A stretch of 64,000 nt of DNA. Source: Trochalopteron elliotii. Taxonomy: Eukaryota; Chordata; Aves; Passeriformes; Leiothrichidae. Position numbers and translations under genes: made by a program. Where the stretch lies: contig JANPWX010000544.1 of NCBI GenBank assembly GCA_024734555.1, positions 1,675,255 through 1,739,254 of the forward strand, given 5' to 3'. The notes beneath the pieces were generated by a model, which saw nothing but the letters and a program-made list of their open reading frames with translations, searched no databases and was not told the origin of the DNA. Below, piece by piece: positions 48,996-60,662 of the stretch; the first letter of the stretch is position 1, and every line of letters begins with the position of its first letter.

Positions 48996-51166
48996 TGTTT
49001 GAAGGTAATTGTAAAACCAGCAGTGAAGCTATGACGTGTTTAAATGAGGAAGTCAAAATGAGCTGTGGGTTTGTTAGAGTCAATAGAACAGAGCATTTCT
49101 TCCTACTCCTTCCAGGTCCACCAATTGAAGGTTTAAGCAAACACTCATTTGCAATAAGGTCTTTGAGCCTTCATTCTAGGTGAATTTTAGAATTCTAAGG
49201 GAATTTTAGAACTGTCACATCTTTGTCTGAGAATAATCAGCCTGAGCTGCTTCATGCACTTCTTTAGCCATGATTTTGTCTGCTGAAATCCCACAATAAT
49301 GTTGTGTCTAAGTGTGAGGAAAAAGGTATTCTGCACAACCAGGTACTGGCTGCTATCTTTGTCAAATCAAGGTATTGCAGAGCTTTGAAACAACTGGAAT
49401 GCACAGCTCTGGAAAAGGCTTCTGCCTCTGCCTGAAATCTGCCTCTGAATTCTGCCTCTGTGTGGAGGCAGATTGGAATTCAACTACAGAACAGATTGGC
49501 AGGTCTCTGACAAGGAGAGATCATTCAAAAGGTGGGAGTGTTGTTCTCTCTGGGTATCTCCACCCAAACTCACCTGCCCTGTGCAACTGCTCAGAAACAC
49601 ATTGGGAGAGCAAGAACTATTTCAATATATTCCTTTCTAATTTCAGCTGATACCAGTGCTGCTTTAAGGAATAGGAGAGAGAAAATGAAACATTTGCAGA
49701 CTGCTTTTTTCTTATTCTTCCCCTCTGTCCTTTTTTTTTTTCTCTCTCAGGGATGGTGTAAATATTAGCAAATTAAAAAAGGCACATTATTTTGAACTGA
49801 TCCTCATTTCACAATAATTAGCAAACTCTAATGGCCTTTAGGAAAAACCTTTTCCATTCCATTCTGTTTGATTAGAGGAGCCCAACAGGAGGATGAAGAG
49901 AGAACAGAACTGCTTTCTTTGCACATTTGCTGTATCATAGAGGAGATGTGAGATATTTTTGCTCCCTTCTGGTGATACTGTAAGGAAAGTTGCAGGAGCA
50001 AAGTGGTTCTTGCAGGTCCCTTCTTGCATCACATTATTTAGAAAATAAACTTGTACTTCAGAGCTTGGTAATCCTTAAAAGGTTTGCCAAGATTGCTGGA
50101 GTCCACACCAAGTGCTCAAAATAGTTCTGCTGCAGTGGCAAAAAATCATTTGCTATTACATTTCCTGTCATGCTGTGTTTGTGTGGGGGGTGTTTTTTGG
50201 GTCACTCTCCTCACAGTTAGGTACTTCTGACAAGTTTGCAGTGTCTCTGAGCCTCAGGTTGTTGTTGCAGCTCCCATGAGGGCCAGACCTATGTGAGAGG
50301 AGGGAACAGACTCATTCCTTGTTGGAGGGGACAGGGACACTGGTACCTGTCCAGGTGAGGAAGGCTTGGTGTGGCTTTGAGCCATGACATCTGCCAGGTG
50401 AACAATGGGGGCTGGAGATCTCAGGAGAGCTCAAGTGAAAAGAGGAACCAGCAAAGCCCAAGAAATGGGGCTGAGGGCTGGTGTCACCTGCAACAAACAC
50501 TGGCCAAAGCAGTTTCTTAGGCTGTACTTTCACATCATGGAGAAGGTCCTGCAAAAGCCATAAGGAGACTGCTCCAGGCTCAGCAGGATTTCAGCTCCAG
50601 CTGAGCTGCTTGCTCCTCTGAGCTGAGTCACCTCCACATCCACCCCCTTGTTTTCCTGGATTGCTGGGATCAGCCAGGCTCTGCTCCACCTGCTGCAGGC
50701 TGTGGCTGCTCCTGTCTTCACAGACAGCCCCCTTCTCCCAGCAGAGGGGAGGATGGGCTGCAGGCTCCTCTCCTGCTCTGTCCCCCAGGGCTGTCTCTGA
50801 GGGGATGCTGTGACTCCCCATATGTGATTTCCCCTGGAAAACCAGCAGCAGTGCTGGACAGGGGCTGCCTTTAGCCCCAGAGTGGAACATTTCATAGCAC
50901 AATCTCACAGCAGTGCCAATTTAATGGAAAATAAAATTACTCCAGACCCCCAGGCATTGCTGAATCAGATCAGATCCCTCTGTTGCTTGCCAGGGGGGAT
51001 TGCCAGAACTGGGCAAGTTTCTGGGCCTCCTTCCCCCATGGTCTCCCAGTCTTGTCTTTAAGAAGGTTGAGAGAAGCCAGCAGAGATCCTGCTGATCATC
51101 ACAGAGACATAAGTGTCAGCAAGACCTTCCTCACATCTGGAAGTTTGTACTGGATAATACCAGCAG

Positions 51167-51302
51167 TATTTCTTTGTAAATGATTCTGTAAAATGTCAAT
51201 AAGAGAATGAAAAGGAGAGGAAGGTGTTAGACCAGAGGATACTGTAAGAGGTGTAGGATCTTTGAACCCCATGTACTCTGTAAATCTGTGGTTAACACTG
51301 TA
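51167..51302 (+). repeat. Dispersed repeat, unit 2 (partner 48869-48995)
   Basis: Direct-orientation partner about 2.3 kb away. It has a short extra segment near 51282-51290 compared with unit 1. Confidence 0.7.
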
Positions 51303-52686
51303 ATCCTCATCCTATTAGATCCTCCTCTGCTGGAAATAGGGATAGCTGGAGCTGTCTGATGAGTTAATGGATGCAGCAGGTTCTCATGGGTTGGGATTGC
51401 TTGGCCCTTATTTACCAACTGTCTCCATAACCATGTGCACAGGGAGTGTGTTCCCTTTTAAAGGAGAACCTGTGGTGTGATATTTGACTTGCAGGAGCAG
51501 TTTTCAGACACTTTCCCAGAGAGCAAATCCGTAAATCCAGCCTATTTTTTATGTACTGTGTAGTTGTTTGCCATTCTTTACAGCAAGTCAGCTTTTCCCA
51601 TCTCCACATGTCCCTCATCAATTTGGTTTCAATCCCATTCTTCAAGGAGTAGGAATTTAGGCACAGACAAGCTAATTGCCTCTTGCAGAATTTAGGGAAT
51701 CCAGTTCTGAGTCCCCAGGATCCCATTGCCTGGGCTCACAGCTACATGGGATCAGTGCTAAGATGCCTGAGGCTTCTGTGAAAGGGAAGGAATGACATGT
51801 TGCTGTTCCTACTCTTTCTCCTTTCACCTATATGGATTTAGCTGAAGGGCACTTCTATTTTATCAAAACTTAGACATTTACCTTTGAGCAACTGCCATAA
51901 TTATTTCAAAAACATCTTTGATTGTCTAACTGCAGGTTGTTAAAGAATATTGCACAAACCATGTTGTGACAGCTCCTTGGACTGAGCTCAGAAAAGAAGA
52001 GTTAATCTGTTATTATCATCATCTTTTGTTCCAAGGACTTGGCAGTTTGAGACATGCAGAAATGAAGAAAACTGATTGTCTGCAGCCTTTGCAGGGGAGT
52101 CAGATGTCTCATTCTGTACCAAGGGTGTGCAGAAGTTCTTGGTGACACCCTCTCACTGACAGACAGCAGGAGACACAGCTTGTATTATAGATTATAGCTT
52201 TTAATATTTTATCCAGTGCTCTTGTGTAACTGCAACTTTTACATCTGTGATCTGTGGCTTTGGAGTTGCAAATTTTATGGCTAAAATAGCTATAGCTCTT
52301 GCTATAGAGTGCTGGGAAGCATTTGTAGCTTTTGTTGTAGGGAGTAGAGGTTCTGCTAAACATTTACCAGGTAATTCCTGAGGTAATTGGCTACAAAGAT
52401 TTAAGGGATTTCTCAATTGTACTGTTGTGTCTCCTTCAGTCTTTGCAGAGAGGAATCAGCTTCTCTCAGTGCTCATCCTTTCCACAGAGAGCTTTACCAG
52501 ATTTGCAGTTGCAGCTCAAACATTTGGCAGCTTCAAGAAGGGTCCCCAGTAATTCAGAGGAGTTTTTGATAGTATTTGTCTGATAAAAGTGGAATTCAAA
52601 GCTGGGACAAATTGGGAATTCCTGACTTCAGTGTTTTCTGTCTTAACATTAATTGATCTTTTGATGAGCTATCATAAGCATTCCTC

Positions 52687-52706
52687 TTTTTTTTTTTTTT
52701 TTTTTG
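52687..52706 (+). repeat. Poly-T tract
   Basis: About 20 consecutive T. Confidence 0.95.
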
Positions 52707-53566
52707 CATCTAAGAGTGCTCCTCACTGCACAGGCAGATGGCAACTCTCATTCCTCCTGCCAAAGAGCTCAAAGTCTAATAGATAGTCAGCCAAAAAGTG
52801 GGAGGGGAAAAAAGGGAGAGAACACAACTGATTGAGTATCACTCCTCAGACAGCAGCAGAGTTAGAGCAGAAGCATCACCTAAGAGCTGGATGGGAAGGA
52901 CATCACCAGCTTGAGGGGGTTCAGAGAGAGTGCCAGCCCAGAGCAGAGCTCAGGCCTTCAAAGCTTGCAAATCAAATCCTCTTATATCACCAAAGAAAAT
53001 CAATCAGGAAGCAGTTATTTGTGTAAGGTTCAGGATAGTCAGTCTTCTCAACAGAAAGTCCAATAGCAGCAGCCTCCCTTCAGAATGGGATGGGCTGCTG
53101 GCTCTCTGAGCTCAGTGAGGACACTGAGGGGTTTTATTCTGTGAGTGCAGCTTGTTATCTCAGTGCCATGGAAAGTCCTGGCCCAGGCTTTTAGTCACCC
53201 ATATTCCATCTCCAGAGGGAAAGTTATTCCCACATGGTCACTGAGTGCTGTGAGCTCCCTTACTCCTTGGGAAATACTGGCACGTCTCCTAGAAATGCTT
53301 ATTCCTAATCTTCCTTTGGATTAACAGGTTGTGTTTCCAGAGATAATAATTTCTAAATCTGTATGAGATGAGGTGAATGTTCATCTACATGAGAAATAAT
53401 AAGTTTTATTATAGCAAAGGAGCACAGCTGCATCATCTTCTTTCTACGTGTGGTCATGAAATACTTTTGGTTTCTAGAAAAACAAATTCTGGTCTCAAAG
53501 CAAAGCAGAATTCCAGTATTTGCCACAGTCTGGTTCTTCCTGGGGTCTGGGCTGGATGAACGTGAG

Positions 53567-54254
53567 TGTCTGGGTTTGCAAGATGTAACCAGCAGTGTGT
53601 ATTCTATTCCTATCTGTTGAAACTGGCTGGGGAGGTGTTTTCTTTATCTCTTCCATGACCCATCCCTCAGAACTCCAGGGGGGATCTTCTGTTTCTGGGC
53701 AGCTGTTGAACCAGCTGGGGCAGAGTTCTTTATCCCTTCCAGGACCCATCCTCCCCCCAGGGGATCTCTGCTGTCCCTGGGCCATCCAGGCTCACTGCAG
53801 GGCTGAGACAATTCCATCATCCCACCCCGGGGGAGGAGCCCAGCATTCCCACCTGGATCAAAGCTGGGATCCAGAACAGCAGCACAGCCTGTGTGCACTG
53901 GATTGCCAGAGGGAGCCCAGACCCATCTCAGCACCACTGGGCCCTTCTCCAGGATCATCTCTGCTCCAACAGAGCCACAGCTGGCACTGCAGGAGGACTG
54001 GACTGGACTGACACCAACAGCCTGACCAACAGGGTGCCAGGTCGTGGTCTTACTCTGACAGTGTTTTTTTATACTACTACATTTGTATTTTTAATATTCC
54101 TAGTAAAGAACTGTTATTCCTATTCCCATATCTTGGCCTGAAAGCCCCTTAATTGCAAAATTACAATCATTCAGAGGGAGGGGGTTTCCATTCTCCATTC
54201 CAAGGGAAGCTCCAGCTTTTCCCTGGCAGACAGCTGTCTTTCCAAACCAAGACA
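53567..54254 (-). mobile_element. Solo LTR of a songbird endogenous retrovirus, about 690 bp
   Basis: Read on the minus strand it opens TGTCTTGGTTTGG and ends CAAACCCAGACA, an imperfect terminal inverted repeat. Both ends match an LTR type I know as common in songbird genomes. A minus-strand TATAAAA lies at 54073-54067. The word ATGAAC occurs directly after the element (54255-54260) and at 53556-53561, five bases beyond the other end. This resembles a target-site duplication if the end is extended by five bases. No coding part. Confidence 0.82.
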
Positions 54255-54989
54255 ATGAACAAACACTGACCACAAAATGTTGTCACCAGAAGGAGTCACT
54301 GTCTCCAAACTGTCCTTAGATTGATGCTTGCCTACACCAGCCTGTCCTGGGGGTCAAGTGAGGAGGAATCAAACTGCACAAAGGACTCCCCCTGAACACT
54401 GATTTCAGCTACAAAATAAGTTTACCTGGAGATGTATAAGCTGAAGGCCTGTCTGGGTATTTTTTAATTCTACTTTTTGAATAACGCTAAAATTGATCTG
54501 ATCTCTTGCCAAGAAATAATGATTAAGCAAAGCTTGCTGCTTATTTTTATGAATATTTTCTTTTTTTCTAGAGCAAGATGCCTTCTTCTTGCATACTGAA
54601 ACACCTTCCCACTTTGCATCTGTTATTCTTAGCACCAGTCCTGTTGATAGAAAAAAATAATATAAAAATAAACATAAGAGTAAAAAAGCCCCTCAATTTT
54701 CAGCCTTGAAATTATTCAAAATCAATCTTTTAAAATTTTTAAGTATCTAATTAAATCAATATCAAGTGAAATATAATCCATGAAAATCAAAATTTGATGC
54801 AAGATTGCTCTGATCAGTTCTGAGTCTGAAGAGAAGAACAAAGAAAAGTTCTGAAGTTGATGCTTGGTGTTTGTTACCTTTTGGCACCGTGACCCAGCAG
54901 AGCTCTGATGTTCCCTAGAATCCTCTCCTCTGCCACATCTCAGACAGCCTGCTCAGCTCTGCAGGGAGAGCTGTGATGGGTCTGGCTTC

Positions 54990-55640
54990 TTTTTCTCCCA
55001 AGGCTGGGATTAACACACAGGAGTCACAGTTTCATGTTCAGGTGTTTATTATTTCTTATCTGTGTTACATTCTCACCAGCCGTGAGCTCTAACCAGCAAG
55101 GTAGAAAATGAAGGTAAAATGGAGCACCTCTAACTCTTTCCAAGGTTATTTAAGCAATAATCACCCAATAATGAAATGACACCGGTATTATTTGTATTTC
55201 TGACCCAATAATGACCACCCAAGGCCCACAATACAGACCTTTTTCACCCAATTACAGAAAACCACCCAAACCCATGAAGAAGAAGGAAGAGGAAGGTGAA
55301 GAAGAAGCACCCAGACAACACCCAAAATCCTCCATCTTACCCCATCTATTACTATATACTAAAGTCTCAAATCTAAGTTTTTCACCCTCTGAGATCACAC
55401 AGTATCATTCAAACCACACACCCACAATCCCAGTGCTGTCACTCAATTTTGGAAGCCTCAAGTCAAATGCAGTGCCTACCTGGGGGTCAGTGCCTTTTAG
55501 CACAGAAAGCCTGAAATTTTCAGCCTCCAGGGCTCCAACAGAGAGCAGCCCTGAGCTGTGCAGTGGAGCTCTGTGGGATCTGGTTTCTCCTCAGTTCCAG
55601 ACACACTTTGGCTCCTCAGGGTGAAGGTCTGCCCAGACAC
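54990..55640 (-). mobile_element. Probable LTR fragment
   Basis: A minus-strand AATAAA (55050-55045) is followed by a short R/U5-like stretch, and the region to its right is unusually rich in CCCAA and CACCC words, as in LTR U3 regions of songbird retroviruses. The ends cannot be placed and no target-site duplication is visible. Confidence 0.4.
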
Positions 55641-57220
55641 AGAGGATCAGGGAACAACACCTGTGGGGTTTTTCCCATTTAGGCAATTTTCTTGGAGGCA
55701 GCAGCGTTTCCCTGCCTGTTTCCCACTCAGAACATCCTCAGTGTCCATCCCCTCCCCTCCACACCTCTCCTGTTAACTCAGGCATAAGCTCCAGGATGGA
55801 ATCCAGCAGGAGCAGCACAGGCAGACTCTGTACCCAGTCCCAAATTAAAGCTTGATTAACTCGTTAACAGGATTATATGTAAGAGGCTGCACTCTGTGAA
55901 CCAGTGATGTCCTTTTCTATCCCATGTCCCCAAATCGTGCAGCATGTGTCACAGTAATTGCCAATTGCTTATGGAGGGCACAGAAATGCTTGTAAAAATA
56001 AACTTGGGCTGGCACACAGATTACATAATGGCAATGTCCATGTCAGGGGCTGTAAGGACCTGTGTCACTCATGACTCTGCTGCTTCAAAGTCAGATGCCA
56101 CAGCAGCAGAGCAGCACTTGGAGAAGCTCTGGGAGACAGGAATTGGGAATTGCCAGGAGCATTGTGCCTGAGGAGCTCACCATTTGTGCTTTACACAGCC
56201 TGACAAGCCCCAGACTCCCTTTTTGGGGGGGTTCCCAAGGGAGTTGCCTTTCTCCTCCCCTGGGTGGCTTTGGAGGCAAGGACCTGACACCCATGGCCAC
56301 TCACCACACACAAAGTTCTTCACTGCAGTCCTGGGAAGGTGCTCTGAGAGGAGCCAGAGGGGAAATTCTGGCTGTGCTGCAGCTCCTTTCTGCCTCTGGA
56401 GCTGAGCTGATGTGGCAGGCAAGCTGCTGAGAGGCTCCCAGAAGGAATCCTGTGGCTGCAGGGACAGAGCAGTGGGTGTGTGTCACACTGGCACTGCAGG
56501 GACATGCCCAGGGCATGGCATCCATGCAGGAACAGAGCAGGAATGTTCATACCCGGGTTGTTCCCAGTCCTGCACTGGGATCACTGTGGGATCACTGCAG
56601 CCAGGGACACAGGAGAGCTCTGGGTGCAGCTGGGACTCATTTTCCTCTGGTTGTTCCTCCAGGGTGCTGATGGATCAGCCACAAACTCAGTGCTCCTCTG
56701 CCCAGAAGACTGCTTGGTGGAAAAGCTTGGGGCAGACAGCAATAATTAGTTAATTTTGATTCCTCTGAAAGGAAATGAAGCTGTTTAGAAAACAAAACCA
56801 AAATCTCCAACAGGGATTGAGCCTTGTTGAATCCACAAACCCTCCAGGACTGGCTGCATTCCTTCACACTTTCCAGGCAATCTGCAAATGCTACAAGAGG
56901 TGCAAACCCACTTGATTCACAGCTCCTCAATATTGAGATTAGGAGAAGCAAATCAGAATATCTGGATTTAAATCAGGTAACCCTCTGCTGGTACCACTCA
57001 CACATGGCTGAGTAACTCAGCTGAGCAGAGAAGTCTGACCAGCAAAATCTCTTTTCAGCAGAGGTACATAGAGGTACCTCATAAAGCATTTCTTTGGAGT
57101 CATGTTCACAGTGGATCTGTGTGATGTTACTGTGGGTTGTGAATGTTGAATTCTGTGACAGGAGAATGAGTTCAGAAGAAATTCCAATATCTCTGTGGAA
57201 GAAACTTCTTTAGAGTTCCT

Positions 57221-57365
57221 TGGTTAAAAAAAAAACCAAACCAAACAAACCAACAAACAACAACCAAAAAGTCCAAGACAAACAATAAACCCCCCTCAAA
57301 TAAAATGAAATACCACCCCACAAACTACCCAAATGAAAAACATCCAAAAAAAGCAAAATCACAAA
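57221..57365. repeat. A/C-rich low-complexity tract
   Basis: AAACC and AACAA words repeated, starting from a poly-A run of about ten. Confidence 0.8.
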
Positions 57366-60360
57366 GCCAACAAACTTCTGGGAACATGAGAGTACATCAG
57401 AGTACATTTTGAGAAAATTGGCTCTATTATAGCTCAATATTAAGGAAAAGGGAGAAAATAAGTTACAGATTTTGAAAATTACATTACTTTTCATTATTCA
57501 GCTTCTGGCTCTTTCAGCACCTGTTGGTGGAGGGAGACAGCACATTCAAATCACAGATTTTAGACATTGTATCTGCAGCTCATGGACAGCCTGACACAAG
57601 CACACAGCAAGCAGCATTCACTCTCTCCTGTTTTGGTTTGAACATCCCACCACCAAAGAGTGAAGAAATTAAATCGTAGTGGAGAGAGACTTCTGATCTT
57701 TTTACCATTTTTTTGGTTCATTGTTTGTTCATTGTTTGTCCCCAGTGAATGCTTGTTCAGATGACTCGTGTTCTCCTTCATCCTGATCACTCCACATTCC
57801 TAGCATCACTTTGTTCCACATAATCTTCTTTTCATGCTTTTCTCTGCAGAACCTGAGTCATATTCCTTCTGAACTTCTGCTTCCATGGAGTTTGCCAGCT
57901 CTAAGCCATCCTGGCCAACATCTTGTGCTTTTTGCAGTCTGTAGCTGTGCTGCTGCAGGGATGACTGTCTAGATTTGAGACACTGTGTTCCTCCTTTTTC
58001 ATATTCCCCAGTTCACAGTTTTTCTTGACCATTCAAAAGACAGAGCTGCTCTTCATGCACAGAAAGCAGCCACCCACCTGTGCTCAGTGCTTGCCTTTGG
58101 TACATGAGGGACCCCAGTGACTGATGGTGACAAGTCCCTGCACTCACAACAGCTGATTTTCTGTCTCCTCCTCAAAGTCTGGCTGTAGAAATTCCAGTCA
58201 CTAAATTGTTTGGGCATTACAGAATTCAGAGCTCACCCACAGCCTGAACCACACTTACAGACTGAATTCTGAAGAGGTCCCAGAGAGCCACAACTCTCAA
58301 AGTCACAACTTTGGGACAGCAAAGAAATGTTTTATTTCAGTACCTTCAATCCATTTTTACAACAAACCCCAAATTTCATCTTTGTTTTTAGCTGAAAACC
58401 AGCAGCACTGCAAAACTTATGCCTGGAGCACTGGGTACATCTGAGACAGCTGAGATCTGGAGAAGTTTTTCTTACAGGTTCAGTTGAGTCAGGGCTGTCC
58501 CTGCCTGTTTCCCTGAGCTGAATGCACCTGGCAGAGGGACACAATCACAGTGTGAGGAGCAGCACATCCACAGTGGGAAATGCAGCACAAAAATATTGCT
58601 GGATGTGTCTGTGCCACACAACAAAAGCTCTCAGCTGCTTTGTTTTCCAGTGTTTACTGATCCCTATTAATTGAGTTGCTTAAGCTTAGTTGGAACTTGG
58701 CCCAGTCAAATGCTGACCCTGCCTGCAAGAAATTTTTTTCTCTGTCAGCTACCTGAGCTAATTTTGGTCACTAATTTATGCATCTCCATACATAATGATA
58801 TTGACATAATGTCTTTTGGAGAAGCATTTGTTAAGGCTGACAATAGCAACTGCCAGATATGTTGTAGGTGGAGTTATTTGCAGTGTTTGCTGTCCTTTCT
58901 AGAGAAAGTAAATTTTGTATTTCTCCAGACTAAGAGCTGTGTTAGTGACCTTCATTTAGAAACTACAGAGCAAGAACAGGAATACAACAAAGAACAGAAT
59001 TCCCAAAGCACTAAATCCTAAACCATTGGCCCAACCAGTAAATCCCCTTAAAAGAACAGAGATTCCAGAGGTTTGGAGAAGTGCTCAGTCCTCTCAGTGG
59101 AAGAGTAAACATAAACACCACAGTGGCAGTACACTGGATCATTTTATATATGAGAAGATTGAGCACTTGCATGACTTTTTAATCTGCTTCCTGAGCGTGT
59201 CTGAGTAAATTCTGTTAAATTCTGTCATTTCTCCCTCTTTTCCATCCTCAATTCTCACATTTCATTTAACAACCTTGCCATGGTCAGATTTGTGCCTGCT
59301 GCTCTGACTCCCTCCCTTGTGTGCCCCCACTGCCCCTTTAATTGCTGCAGGATGCCAACATCTTTTCCCATAATAAAAAATAAGCCTTTTCTTTTGAGCA
59401 CTTGGCAGCCTGGTGCCCAGATATTGCTGGGGTACAAACCCATCCACTTTACTGTGCCACAACGCCCAGAGGGAATTTAACCCAGCTCAGTCTGGGGTTG
59501 GGTAGTTTGATGGTGGCTCCAAGGGAGAACAGGCACTGGTCAGGCAGGATTGCTCTGATTGAAGGAGCTCCAGGAAAACTCTAAATCAAAGGATTTGAAG
59601 TGAGTGATTCCCCAAAGCAGGCACTGCAGCAAGCACAGACCTGATAAACCAGGTTGGGAGATTATTGGGAATGACTATCACTGGTTTATCATTTCTGGTT
59701 AAGTAAGAAATGCAGCACTGGGGTTCAAGGACTCCCAGCCAGCCTCTCCTGGGCCAGAGGACCTGGCAGAGGAGTTCCTGGGGTGTGAAGGCATAACCTC
59801 AAGACCACTGGCTTATTTTACACAGGCTAAACACAATCTGTGCTTTTGACTTGGACACACACTGGCCTGGAACTGCCCTGCTCCAGGGAAATGAGTCCCT
59901 GGCCAAAGAGCTGCCAAGGGGAGTCAGGGCTCCTGGATGAGGGAGGCAGAAATAAGGGGCTGCAGGCTTTTTGTAAAGTCCTGTTTCACTCTCCAGCTTG
60001 AAACCCTCGACTGTTCCTCTGCTGCTGAATGAGGAATGCAGCTGAGCCCAGAGAATTATTCACAAATACAAAATGAGGGGTGTGGAGGCAAAGCTTATCT
60101 ACCTCCCAAACACACCATGGAGGTAAAGTGCATCCCCATGTGTGACAAGTGACGTTAGCTGGAACTAAATATAGAGCAGCCTGCTGCACACTGATGATAT
60201 CTCCCAGGGTCAGCTGAGCTGCTCTGCCTAATTTTGGCCTCCTGGGCTTCTGGAGGTTGTTGTTGTTAGCAAAAGGCAGCAATGCTGTAGTGGGTGGAGC
60301 AGTTCCCTTCTTGGATGGTCAGCCAGAGGAGCCTGTGTCCATCCTGTCCCACCTGCAGGA

Positions 60361-60662
60361 ATGCAGTGTCCACTCACTGCCATGTCCATGGCTGCAGTGT
60401 CCATCCTGTCCCATGTCCAGTTCTGCAGTGTCCACCCACTCCCACCTCAGTTCTGCAGTGTCCATCCTGTTCATGTCCAGTTCTGCAGTGTCCACCCACT
60501 CCCACCTCAGTTCTGCAGTGTCCATCCTGTTCATGTCCAGTTCTGCAGTGTCCACTCACTGCCACCTCCATGACTGCAGTGTCCTTCCTGTCCTATGTCC
60601 AGTTCTGCAGTGTCCATCCTCTCCCACCTCCAGTTCTACAATGTCCATCCTCTCCCACCTCC
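60361..60662 (+). repeat. 30-bp minisatellite with 60-bp higher-order period
   Basis: About ten copies of a unit built on 'ttctgcagtgtcca'. Two kinds of unit alternate in the centre (60418-60537), one with 'cccactcccacct' and one with 'tcctgttcatgtc', giving an exact 60-bp repeat. Outer units are degenerate. Because 30 is a multiple of three, several frames on both strands stay open, which gives spurious repeat proteins. Confidence 0.9.

Larger units (their letters stand above)
43515..53566. other. Intergenic spacer with scattered repeats
   Basis: No gene recognised. It contains an A/C-rich low-complexity run (44341-44460), a repeat pair (48869-48995 and 51167-51302), and poly-T runs near 49729 and 52687. 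The stretch 44090-44290 has more CpGs and a denser mix of words than its surroundings and could be a conserved element, which is only a guess. Confidence 0.5.
54255..60360. other. Intergenic spacer
   Basis: No gene recognised. It contains a probable LTR fragment (54990-55640), an A/C-rich tract (57221-57365) and many short open frames in GC-moderate DNA around 56000-56750 that read in several frames at once and resemble no known protein. Confidence 0.5.
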
